Part shown: one piece after another, positions 8,182 to 16,029 of the stretch
Numbering within the stretch: position 1 is the first letter of the stretch
Layout of the letters: the number at the start of each line of letters is the position of its first letter
Source of the DNA: Chlorobiota bacterium
Lineage (GTDB): Bacteria > Bacteroidota > Ignavibacteria > Kapaibacteriales > NICIL-2
DNA: 35,781 bases
Assembly (NCBI GenBank): GCA_026415505.1
Contig: JAOAGY010000022.1
Coordinates: 1 to 35,781 of the forward strand
Reading direction: 5' to 3'
Translations under genes and position numbers: made by a program
Notes under the pieces: generated by a model
The model's database searches: none
What the model was told of the DNA's origin: nothing
What the model saw: the letters and a program-made list of their open reading frames with translations, nothing else

Positions 8182-9797
8182 GCACTGTCTCGGCTCGACG
8201 TCGTCGCGTGCCACCACTGCGCGACCGTCCCAATAGCAATCACCAGCATCACCAGCGGCAGCCAATCGCCGAAACGAACATAGAGCGTGCGTTCGGTTTG
8301 CGGAACGATCGTCGCTGCCGCCGCGATCGCTCGCCGCGCTGGCACGCGCTGGATCGCCGCACCTGTCGGCGCGATGAACCCGCTGATGCCGCTGTTGGCG
8401 CACCGCACCACCGGTCGGCGCGTTTCGATCGCGCGCATTTGCGCGATGGCAAAATGCTGATCGGGTCCGGGTGTGCCGTCGTACCACGCGTCGTTGGTGA
8501 TCACCACGAGCACATCGGCACCGCGCCGAACACAGCCGGCAGCGAAATCGGGATAAATGCTCTCGATGCAAATCATCACACCGAGCCGAGCGAGCGTATC
8601 GCTTCCCCGCACAAGCGGCAGTGCCGCCGGACCGGGACCTTTCGCCCAACTGGAAATACCGACGCTCCACTGCAACGCTTTCGCCAAATCCGGCAACAGA
8701 TCGGAAAACGGCATGTACTCGCCGAACGGCGTCAGTCGCGATTTGCGGTGCACCGCCACGCGCTCGCGCTGCGGCGCGACGAGAACCGCTGCATTGTAGG
8801 CGCGCAGCGGCTGGTATCGCTCGATATCGGCAAAGCCCGTCAGTACTGCGCAGCCGGTCGTATCGCACCAGGTTCGAATTCGCTCCAGAAGCTCTGCCCC
8901 GCTGGCATCGAGCAGGTTGACCGGCAGCGCCGTTTCGCTCCAGACCGCCAGCTCGATGCGCCTGGTGCGCCGGAGCGAATCCTGCAACGCAATGTGCTGC
9001 TCGAGCATCGGACGCATATCGGCTAATCCCCACTTGCGCCAGGGGTTGATATTCGGTTGCACGACGGCGATGCGGAGCGGCTGGGAAGGCTCCGGTTCGT
9101 ACTCGAGCAATCGCAGCACACCGTAGAGCATCGGCACACCGAGCACAGCCAGCATCCAGCCGCCCAGTTGCAACGCCCCACGCACCGGCGAGCGCAGGCG
9201 ATGGCGTTCGCTGCGGGCACGAACGATCCAGGCGTACACCACTGCATCGAGCGCGATCGCAATGGCACTGACACCCCATACACCGGTGACATCGGCGATC
9301 TGCGCCAATGCGATGCTTCGCAGTTGCGTGTAGCCGAGCGCCAGCCACGGATAGCTCAAGTCGCCGAGCGAATGCAGCCATTCGACTGCGACGAACGCTG
9401 CGACCATCATCACGAGCGCACGCCCCAGCGGCATGCCTCGCCGGCGAAGCAGCGCATAGAGCGCCAGCGCCGGCACCAAGAACACCGGATGCACCAGCCA
9501 CAACACAGCACCAGCGACCATCAAGTACGGATCGGTTTCCCGCTGCCAGCTCATCACCCACCAATTGGCTGCACCGTGCCATGCGAATCCGAACACGTAT
9601 AGCACCGCACCCCATCGTTTGCCCTCGGTAGCCGCACGATCGAGCAATGCCAGCATCGGCACGAACGCGATCCACGCCAGCGGACCGAGCACCGTCGGCG
9701 GATATGCCGCACCGACAGCAGCACCGCTTGCGAGCGCGATCGCCCAGCGATAGCGCCAGAGCGAGTCGGCAGTTTGCGTTCGATGCTCGGCGTCCAT
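8166..9797 (-). CDS. lnt: Apolipoprotein N-acyltransferase
   Basis: Inner-membrane enzyme that adds the third acyl chain to the N-terminal diacylglyceryl-cysteine of lipoproteins. At 543 residues it is slightly longer than E. coli Lnt (512). About six to eight hydrophobic segments fill residues 15-230 ('GPLAWIAFVPMLALLD', 'VFGFAWHGAANWW'), then a nitrilase-superfamily domain carries the Glu-Lys-Cys triad: Glu288 in 'WSETALP', Lys352 in 'HRKSRLTPFGEYMPF' and Cys410 in 'GVMICIESIYPDF'. A final hydrophobic segment sits near 515-530. The gene begins eight bases after the YVTN lipoprotein gene, so the two are probably co-transcribed. Its 3' end overlaps the convergent OmpA-like gene by 16 bases. 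No catalytic residue is missing. Confidence 0.95.
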   Translation of the reverse strand: MDAEHRTQTADSLWRYRWAIALASGAAVGAAYPPTVLGPLAWIAFVPMLALLDRAATEGKRWGAVLYVFGFAWHGAANWWVMSWQRETDPYLMVAGAVLWLVHPVFLVPALALYALLRRRGMPLGRALVMMVAAFVAVEWLHSLGDLSYPWLALGYTQLRSIALAQIADVTGVWGVSAIAIALDAVVYAWIVRARSERHRLRSPVRGALQLGGWMLAVLGVPMLYGVLRLLEYEPEPSQPLRIAVVQPNINPWRKWGLADMRPMLEQHIALQDSLRRTRRIELAVWSETALPVNLLDASGAELLERIRTWCDTTGCAVLTGFADIERYQPLRAYNAAVLVAPQRERVAVHRKSRLTPFGEYMPFSDLLPDLAKALQWSVGISSWAKGPGPAALPLVRGSDTLARLGVMICIESIYPDFAAGCVRRGADVLVVITNDAWYDGTPGPDQHFAIAQMRAIETRRPVVRCANSGISGFIAPTGAAIQRVPARRAIAAAATIVPQTERTLYVRFGDWLPLVMLVIAIGTVAQWWHATTSSRDSAQRSR

Positions 9798-9804
9798 TGC
9801 GCTG

Positions 9805-10851
9805 CTACAATCCCGCTGCTACGCTGAACGCAATCGGCAACTGCGTGCGACCGATCGTGGCTCCCGATCGCGGATCGATCGCAACGACCGTCGTCCCGGA
9901 TTCTGTCGGCATCCACACGAGCACCAGGTCGCGCGCAAAATCATACGCTGCATTGCGGTACTCCCCGACGAGCACCGTGCCGAGCAATCGCTGCCCGACA
10001 TGGTCGAACATCTGCACCTCCTGATCGAGAACGACGAACACTGTCCCGGCGGTACCTCCTGCGACCAGCGCACGCGGCAGTGTCGAGAGGGCATCGGACG
10101 AGTATTGTGTCAGCTCGATTTGCGCACCGACGGCATCGGCGAACGGATCGTAGAAGGTCGCGACCGCTGCGCTTCGATCCTCGTTGGAGGCGAGCTTGCC
10201 GCTGCCGAGCGAAACGATGCAGAAGCTCTTGACCGGATCGCTGCCACCGACGACGAACGCCGGATACGGCGGCACCGACACCGTCGCAGCCAGCGTATTG
10301 CTCCGCGTATCGATGATGCTGACTGTTCCTCCGTCGCGATTGCACACCGCGACACGATTGCCCAGCGCCGCGATCGAAACCGCTGCTGCACCGACCGTGA
10401 TCGTGCGCACCGTTTGGAAGGTCGTCAAATCCACCACGCTGACGGTCGAATCGCCGTTGGCGGTGTATGCCGTCGTGCCGTTTGCAAAACAGATTCCGAG
10501 CGCTCCGTGCGGCGCCGTCGCAATGCGTGCCAGTCGGCGAAATGTCGTTGCGTCGAGCACTTCGATGCGCTGCCGATCGGGCTGGAGCAGAAAGAGCATC
10601 GAACGAAACTGCTCGATGCGCGCAACCGACCCGTCGAGCATGTCGCCATTGGCGGACGCGTACACGTCGTCGCTGACGAGTGTGCCAGCGGGCATGTCGT
10701 AGAGAGCCAGTCGGGTGGTTGCGCCGTCGGTCACTGCCGCCAGCAGGCGCCATCGAACGGTCGCAGCGTTGATCAGCTCGTCGCTGGGGCAGCCGATACT
10801 CGACAGCGCCAATGCGATGGCAGCGACACGCACTGCGATGATCGGTTTCAT
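9805..10851 (-). CDS. YVTN-type beta-propeller lipoprotein
   Basis: A 348-residue protein whose ATG at 10851 gives a lipoprotein signal peptide (MKPIIAVRVAAIALAL) with lipobox 'LSSIGC', so the mature N-terminus is a lipidated Cys. The body consists of about 40-45-residue propeller blades such as 'TAYTANGDSTVSVVDLTTF' and 'VAVCNRDGGTVSIIDTRSN', the YVTN/surface-layer propeller pattern. Ligand and partners are unknown. The frame remains open upstream to 10944, inside the preceding gene, but the signal peptide fixes the start. It ends eight bases before lnt, the enzyme that would finish its own lipid modification. A perfect TACTTTTG box lies 53 bases upstream, within the 3' end of the FAD oxidoreductase gene. 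Confidence 0.8.
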   Translation of the reverse strand: MKPIIAVRVAAIALALSSIGCPSDELINAATVRWRLLAAVTDGATTRLALYDMPAGTLVSDDVYASANGDMLDGSVARIEQFRSMLFLLQPDRQRIEVLDATTFRRLARIATAPHGALGICFANGTTAYTANGDSTVSVVDLTTFQTVRTITVGAAAVSIAALGNRVAVCNRDGGTVSIIDTRSNTLAATVSVPPYPAFVVGGSDPVKSFCIVSLGSGKLASNEDRSAAVATFYDPFADAVGAQIELTQYSSDALSTLPRALVAGGTAGTVFVVLDQEVQMFDHVGQRLLGTVLVGEYRNAAYDFARDLVLVWMPTESGTTVVAIDPRSGATIGRTQLPIAFSVAAGL

Positions 10852-10885
10852 CGCCGCAAGCTTCCGTAGTGAAACGTGCCAGGCA

Positions 10886-12046
10886 CTAACCATCGTGCCC
10901 GTGCAAAAGTAACGCAGCGAGCCGATCGGCTGCGTCGGCGGCAACGAGACTGCCGAGCGCCACTCCCATGCCGTTGCAGCCGAATACGCCGAGCACGCGA
11001 TCGCTGCACCACTCGACCGCCGGAAGCGACGGCGTCCGGAATCCCATGATGCCCGCCCATCGCTGTTCGATGTGCACCTCGATGCCAGGTGCGATCACCG
11101 TGCGCAGGTATTCTTCCAGCGTCGCTTGGATACGCTCGGTCAGCGCCAGTCGGTCGGTCGTTTCGCCCTCGATGTCGAGATTGCGCCCGCCGCCGAAGAG
11201 AATTCGCGTGCCGACGTTGCGGAAGTAGTAGTAGCCTTCGTCGAAGTGGAACACGCCGTTCCACCGCAACCGATCGCCGAGCGGCGCCGTCACGAGCACT
11301 TGCCCGCGTCCCGGCAGCGCTCCGATGCACGGCGTAAGCTGCGGTGCCAGTGCATTGGTCGCTACCGCGACCGCACGCGCCGAAAAGCGCAGCTCCCCAC
11401 CGATCGGAGCAGCGACGACGACGTCGGCACCATCGCCCGTCGGTTCGATTCGAACGACCGGCGAACCCGTGTGCACCGAGGCACCGCGTTCGACCACGTA
11501 GCGCACCAGCGAGCGCATCATGCGTCCGGTGTGAATGCGTCCCTCGTGGGGCAAGGCAACAAGGTGTTCCACCTGGGAACCGAAGCCGAACTCGGCGATG
11601 CGTTCATCGGCGAGCAGCGCATACGCACTGCCGAAAATCGGGCGCAGCAACTGATCGAGTCGGTCGAGCCGGTCGAGAACCGCAGAATGATCGCCCCAGA
11701 GCAATTCGTAGCCGCCGCACTGCTCGTAGCCGATCGCATCGTCGCCGAGCCGAGAGCGAAGGCGTTCCAAGCCGCGTTTGCGCTGCTCGACCAGGCGGCA
11801 GACGGCATCCTCGCCGAGCGCACCGATATCCCGCCACAGCTCCGTCGGCGAACCGTAGCACGCAAAGCCGGCGTTCTTGGTGCTGGCACCGGTCGGCAGC
11901 GTATTTCGTTCGAGCACGACCACGCGCAGCGTCGGCGCGCGTTCGAGCAGTTCGGCTGCCAGCGACAACCCGACGATGCCCGCTCCGACGATGCACACAT
12001 CGGCTCGCAAAAATTCTTCTCGTTCCCAAAACGATACGTGCGCCAC
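10886..12046 (-). CDS. FAD-dependent oxidoreductase (DAO family)
   Basis: Glycine/D-amino-acid-oxidase-type flavoenzyme, 386 residues from a GTG at 12046. No ATG is available before the nucleotide-binding motif, and this GTG lies 14 bases after the transporter stop. The FAD-binding Rossmann motif 'VCIVGAGIVGLSLAAELLE' starts near residue 15 and the ribose-binding Glu is in 'VVVLERN'. 'STKNAGFACYGSPTELW' is the substrate-side segment seen in a Bacteroidota subgroup, and 'GVFGCNGMGVALG' is the C-terminal FAD-contact strand. The substrate cannot be read from sequence. Candidates include an amine or 2-hydroxy acid, and the neighbouring semialdehyde dehydrogenase and dicarboxylate carrier fit a small catabolic cluster. 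No membrane segments. Confidence 0.8.
   Translation of the reverse strand: MAHVSFWEREEFLRADVCIVGAGIVGLSLAAELLERAPTLRVVVLERNTLPTGASTKNAGFACYGSPTELWRDIGALGEDAVCRLVEQRKRGLERLRSRLGDDAIGYEQCGGYELLWGDHSAVLDRLDRLDQLLRPIFGSAYALLADERIAEFGFGSQVEHLVALPHEGRIHTGRMMRSLVRYVVERGASVHTGSPVVRIEPTGDGADVVVAAPIGGELRFSARAVAVATNALAPQLTPCIGALPGRGQVLVTAPLGDRLRWNGVFHFDEGYYYFRNVGTRILFGGGRNLDIEGETTDRLALTERIQATLEEYLRTVIAPGIEVHIEQRWAGIMGFRTPSLPAVEWCSDRVLGVFGCNGMGVALGSLVAADAADRLAALLLHGHDG
10904..10911 (-). promoter_or_regulatory. Putative internal -7 box (TACTTTTG) for the lipoprotein-lnt pair
   Basis: TACTTTTGC on the minus strand matches TAnnTTTG. It lies inside the last codons of the FAD oxidoreductase gene and 53 bases before the lipoprotein ATG. 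If real, the lipoprotein and lnt genes can be transcribed independently of the dicarboxylate genes upstream. Confidence 0.45.
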
Positions 12047-12060
12047 AGTGCTGGACCTCG

Positions 12061-13359
12061 TTACATGTGCGACGTCAGGAAATATGCCGCGAGCGCACCG
12101 ATGCTCGCTGCGAGCATTGCCGGTGCTGTGCGGCGCACGATCTGCCGCGGCGAAACATCGGTCAACTGTCCGGCAAAAATCACCACCGCTGCCAGCGGCG
12201 ACATCGAGCGTCCGACCGATGCGCCGATCGCACCGAGCGCTCCGAGTGCGACGGCACGATCGAGTCCCGCCACAGTGACCATCGTCGGCAGCACTGCTTT
12301 CGAGAACGTCACGCTCGGCGCCGTGCCCGAACCGGACATGACCGCCAGCGCCATCGTCGCATATGTGGCGACGACGGGAGCAGCATCGGATGCTGCGCCG
12401 AGCAGACCGACCAGATGCTCGATGGCACCCATCGCTTTGAGTCCTTCCAGAAAACACGCCGCCGCGATGATCAGCGAAATGACCGCAGAAAAGCCATAGC
12501 CGAGACCCTCGAAAAACTGCCGCGTCAGTTCCGATGCCCGCCGCCGGTGGAGCGCGATCGCGAGCACTGCACACGGCACCATCACGTGCGTCACCGGCAC
12601 ACCCGACGGATACAGCTCGGCGATCGGCGGAACCAATCGCCACTGCGGCAGCAACACCAGCAGCAAGACAATCGGCAACGGCGCCAACATCGCACGCATC
12701 AACGATGGGCGCAGCGCGGGCTGCTCGCGCGGCTCGAGCGCGCGACGTTCGCCGAGCGATAGCAGCGTGGTCACCGCCACGGCACAGGCGAATCCGACCA
12801 GGTGCGGAATGCCGACGGCTGCGATCGCTTGGTGAATCGGCGCGCCAGTCGCCGCAGCGATCGTGACGATGTCCGGCTCGCCGGGGTTGAACAAATTCCC
12901 GCCGGTCGAACACCCGACCACGAGCACCGCTGCACTGGTCAGCGCACCGTAGCCAGCGCTCTGCAGAATCGGCACCAGAATCGGTCCGACAGCCGCAGCA
13001 GCAGCCGTTTGGCTTGTGATCGCCATGTTGACGACAAAACCAACGACGCACCCGCCGGGCACCAGTAGCCACCCGACACGACGCAGCGGCAACGCCAGCA
13101 GTTCGACCATCGCGCGATCGGCACCGATCGCACGGAGCACGAACGCATAGCCCATCGCCGAGCAGATCGGACCGACGATGCTGCCATCGCCTATGACGCG
13201 CAAGAACGCATCGAGCAGTCGTTGCGGCTCCCCACCGAGCGAGGTCAGCACGATACCGGCACCGATGAGCACCAACCGCACGTCCACACCGCGCCAAACC
13301 AGCGCGAGTGCACCAGCACCGACGACGATCGCTGCGATCAAGTGCCAATCCATCGGCAT
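12061..13359 (-). CDS. DcuC-like C4-dicarboxylate carrier
   Basis: Integral membrane transporter of 432 residues from ATG 13359; an ATG two codons later at 13353 is equally possible. It shows about 11-12 hydrophobic helices and the conserved glycine/proline loops of the DcuC/ion-transporter group, notably 'CSTGGNLFNPGEPDI' in mid-protein and 'MSGSGTAPSVTFSKAVLP' in the second half. The symmetrical placement of these two loops is typical of the inverted-repeat fold. The probable substrates are succinate, fumarate or similar dicarboxylates, inferred from the family. It lies 25 bases after the aldehyde dehydrogenase and 14 bases before the FAD oxidoreductase on the same strand, so the three are probably one operon. 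DcuC identity is more likely than other C4 or citrate carriers but not certain. Confidence 0.75.
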   Translation of the reverse strand: MPMDWHLIAAIVVGAGALALVWRGVDVRLVLIGAGIVLTSLGGEPQRLLDAFLRVIGDGSIVGPICSAMGYAFVLRAIGADRAMVELLALPLRRVGWLLVPGGCVVGFVVNMAITSQTAAAAAVGPILVPILQSAGYGALTSAAVLVVGCSTGGNLFNPGEPDIVTIAAATGAPIHQAIAAVGIPHLVGFACAVAVTTLLSLGERRALEPREQPALRPSLMRAMLAPLPIVLLLVLLPQWRLVPPIAELYPSGVPVTHVMVPCAVLAIALHRRRASELTRQFFEGLGYGFSAVISLIIAAACFLEGLKAMGAIEHLVGLLGAASDAAPVVATYATMALAVMSGSGTAPSVTFSKAVLPTMVTVAGLDRAVALGALGAIGASVGRSMSPLAAVVIFAGQLTDVSPRQIVRRTAPAMLAASIGALAAYFLTSHM

Positions 13360-13384
13360 CGCTCCGACTGTGTGTTGTCCCGGA

Positions 13385-14743
13385 TCATGCGACCACGACC
13401 GTTTTGACGTTGACGAACTCCCGCACACCGAACAGCGACAGCTCGCGTCCCCAGCCGGAATCTTTGACCCCGCCGAACGGCAAGCGCGGATCGGAACGCA
13501 CCAGCGCATTGACGAACACCGAACCGGCGTCGAGTCGGCGGGCGAGCTGTTCGGCGCGGTCGAGATCGCGCGTGAAAATCGCAGCACCCAAACCGTACGG
13601 CGAGCGATTCGCCAGTGCGATGGCTTCCTCGTCGTCGCGTGCCGATACGATTGCCGCCAGCGGACCGAAGGTTTCTTCGTCGAACGCCGGCATACCGGGC
13701 ACGACATCGGCGAGCACGATCGGGCGAACGAACGCACCCACACCGGTCGGACCGCCGCCGAGCACGATACGGGCGCCGCGCCGGATGCTTTCGCGCGCTT
13801 GTCGGTCCAGCGTCTCGGCAAGATCGCCGCGCGCCAGCGGACCGAGCGACGTGCTGCCATCGAGCGGGTCGCCCGGCTCGTAGCGACGCAAGCGCTCGCG
13901 CAGCATTTCTTCGAACCTCGCTCGGACGGCTTCGGCGACGATGAAGCGTTTGGCAGCGATGCAGCTTTGTCCGCTGTTGATCATGCGTGCAGCGGCGCAC
14001 GTTTCGACGGTCGCGTCGAGATCGGCATCGGCGAGCACGATGTACGGATCGCTGCCGCCGAGTTCGAGCACCGTTTTTTTGAGCATCTCGCCCGCCCGCG
14101 CTGCAACGATGCGTCCGGCACGTGTGCTGCCCGTGAGCGTGACCGCGGCGATGCGGCGATCGCCGATGAGTCGCCCGACCTGCTCGTGCGTGGCGCGAAT
14201 CGTTCGATAAACCTCGCCGAGTCCTGCCTGCTCGGCGATCCGCTGGAGCAACAGCGCGCAGCCGGTCACTTCGGGCGAGTGCTTGACCACGACGGCATTG
14301 CCTGCCAGCAAGGCGGGCACGGCGGCGCGGACGACCTGCCAGAAAGGAAAATTCCACGGCATGATTGCCAGCACCACCCCGAGCGGATCGAACACGACGC
14401 GACTGCGGCGGAATTCGGTCGGCACATCCATCGGCGACAGTGCCGTCGGCGCTTGCTCAGCCAGCGATCGGCATGCCCACGCGCACTTTTCGATTTCGGC
14501 GCGACCTTGTGCGACCGGTTTGCCCATCTCGATCGCCGCCAGTTGCGCTGCTTCGTCGCGGTGGCGTTCGAGCACCTCGGCAAGCGAAAGGATCGCACCG
14601 ATGCGGTCGTCGAGCGCCATCGAGCGCCACGATTGCTGTGCGGCACCGACTGCGTCGAGCGTGGCATCCAACTCCGCATCGCTCATGACAGGATAGCGAG
14701 CGACGACCTCGCCCGTGGCGGGATTGCGGCTGACGAGTTCCAT
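13385..14743 (-). CDS. NAD(P)-dependent succinate-semialdehyde-type dehydrogenase
   Basis: Aldehyde dehydrogenase superfamily, 452 residues, closest in style to the GabD/Sad (YneI) group, which oxidises succinate semialdehyde to succinate. All catalytic residues are present: Asn131 in 'MPWNFPFWQ', Lys154 in 'VVVKHSPE', Glu227 in 'LELGGSDPY' and the nucleophile Cys261 in 'NSGQSCIAAKR'. The N-terminus 'SRNPATGEVVARYP' is the usual family start and the ATG at 14743 fits it. It is somewhat short compared with GabD (about 480). Product succinate would be a substrate of the dicarboxylate carrier encoded next. The exact aldehyde is inferred. Confidence 0.85.
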   Translation of the reverse strand: MELVSRNPATGEVVARYPVMSDAELDATLDAVGAAQQSWRSMALDDRIGAILSLAEVLERHRDEAAQLAAIEMGKPVAQGRAEIEKCAWACRSLAEQAPTALSPMDVPTEFRRSRVVFDPLGVVLAIMPWNFPFWQVVRAAVPALLAGNAVVVKHSPEVTGCALLLQRIAEQAGLGEVYRTIRATHEQVGRLIGDRRIAAVTLTGSTRAGRIVAARAGEMLKKTVLELGGSDPYIVLADADLDATVETCAAARMINSGQSCIAAKRFIVAEAVRARFEEMLRERLRRYEPGDPLDGSTSLGPLARGDLAETLDRQARESIRRGARIVLGGGPTGVGAFVRPIVLADVVPGMPAFDEETFGPLAAIVSARDDEEAIALANRSPYGLGAAIFTRDLDRAEQLARRLDAGSVFVNALVRSDPRLPFGGVKDSGWGRELSLFGVREFVNVKTVVVA

Positions 14744-14819
14744 TGTTTCGACTCCGAGTCGTGATTACGTGAGCAGGACACTCCGTCGAGCGTCCCGCAC
14801 TGCGACAGCGCTTGTTTCT

Positions 14820-15896
14820 TCACTGTCGGCATCGAACGCCGAGTAGCCTGACAATGTCGGGCAAAAATCGTTCGACGTGCGGCATGTCTTTCTCCCAACT
14901 GGTCAGACGAATTGCTGCAACCGTTCCGCCGAATGCATAGACGCCATAGCATGTCGCCACAAGATCGCCACGACGCGGTAGCACTGTCCGATACCACCAC
15001 CCCGATTCACCGCAGAGTAGGATGTCGTTCGGCGACGTCCAAGGTTGGAGATTCTGTCGCTCGGCAATGTGCGCAGCGTAATCGGCAACGGCTGTATCGC
15101 TGAGCGCGCGATGGACGACGAGGTACTCGATCTGTACGTAGGGGAGCTGCACCACAACGGCATTCCACACCGTGTCGTTGTCGGAGGGCGGCACGATCGG
15201 CATCGAGCCAAGTCGTGTCGAAACTTTGTTTTTCCATCCTGCCGGCACTGCGAGATTCCAACCGGCTGGATTGGCAATGTGCACAGTGTCGCGGTCGAAC
15301 AGATGTTCCATCTCGACCGATGCCAAAAGACGACGATACACGTGTGCGCTCGGCGATCCATCGGCACGGGGGTCGAGCCGGCTGCGGATAACGACGACGA
15401 CAACGTCGGACCCACGCGATGCCGACGTTACGAGCGTGAACATCGAATCGCGTGCGGTAGTGTCGCGAAGTTCGATTGCGATTTCCTCGGCAGGGATGAG
15501 ACCGATCATCGGCTGAGCCGAGTAGGTCGTCATCACAGGCACATTGCCGCGACCGGAACGGCGAAGCTGCTGCAAATCGAGCAAGCGACCGAGCAGCTCG
15601 GTTGTCGAGAGGAACTCCGGTACCGCTGCGACGAACACGTGGAGCCAGTCTCCGTAGGTAGCGCTCAGCGCCGTCGCCGGTGAGGATGACGTCGAAGGGC
15701 GGGGAACGTCGAGCTGGTAGCTGTACACATCCGACGTCGAATACTCCGCCAGCGACCAGCTCCCGATCTGCAACGTACCGCCAGTCGGCAGCACGAACCG
15801 CAGATCCGCTGCTGGCAAGGCGACAGTAGTATCGCTTGTCGCTGATTCGGCGACAACCGCAAATGCGCAGCACACGATGACCGCCAGCACACGCAT
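14820..15896 (-). CDS. Secreted protein of unknown function
   Basis: A 358-residue protein with an N-terminal signal peptide (MRVLAVIVCCAFAVVAESA). I do not recognise the family. The mature part appears to have two similar halves: each begins with a short 'L/VP-x-G-W' type segment ('LPTGGTLQIGSWSL' near 35 and 'NPAGWNLAVPAGW' near 205), followed by strands and a hydrophobic helix. That is reminiscent of small beta-rich PsbP/DUF1795-like folds, but the match is weak. Cysteines are few. It is 76 bases upstream of the dehydrogenase gene on the same strand and may be the first gene of that transcript. A TAATTTCG box lies 37 bases upstream of the ATG. Confidence 0.55.
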   Translation of the reverse strand: MRVLAVIVCCAFAVVAESATSDTTVALPAADLRFVLPTGGTLQIGSWSLAEYSTSDVYSYQLDVPRPSTSSSPATALSATYGDWLHVFVAAVPEFLSTTELLGRLLDLQQLRRSGRGNVPVMTTYSAQPMIGLIPAEEIAIELRDTTARDSMFTLVTSASRGSDVVVVVIRSRLDPRADGSPSAHVYRRLLASVEMEHLFDRDTVHIANPAGWNLAVPAGWKNKVSTRLGSMPIVPPSDNDTVWNAVVVQLPYVQIEYLVVHRALSDTAVADYAAHIAERQNLQPWTSPNDILLCGESGWWYRTVLPRRGDLVATCYGVYAFGGTVAAIRLTSWEKDMPHVERFLPDIVRLLGVRCRQ

Positions 15897-15933
15897 CGGA
15901 CAAAACCCACAGTGTTACATCGTTGGCGAGTAG

Positions 15934-15941
15934 CGAAATTA
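15934..15941 (-). promoter_or_regulatory. Putative -7 box variant (TAATTTCG)
   Basis: On the minus strand TAATTTCGC, one base off TAnnTTTG, lies 37 bases before the ATG of the secreted unknown gene and directly after the ompA terminator hairpin. The same TTCG variant precedes panB, the hemolysin-family gene and the response regulator. Confidence 0.35.
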
Positions 15942-15968
15942 TCGTTGCCTCGATATTGTTGCTCGAAT

Positions 15969-16009
15969 GCAAACGGGGCATACCCTGCTCGAGGGCATGC
16001 CCCATTTGC
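15969..16009 (-). terminator. Long hairpin after the OmpA/TSP3 gene
   Basis: Two 18-base arms (15969-15986 and 15992-16009) flank a five-base loop. Of the 18 pairs, 16 are Watson-Crick. The other two are G-U wobbles in minus-strand RNA but C-A mismatches in plus-strand RNA, so the structure favours the minus transcript. It lies 20 bases after the stop of the OmpA/TSP3 gene. No U-tract follows, so it could act as a 3' stabiliser rather than a classical intrinsic terminator. Confidence 0.65.
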
Positions 16010-16029
16010 CGAGCTCTGCTGGCAGACGA

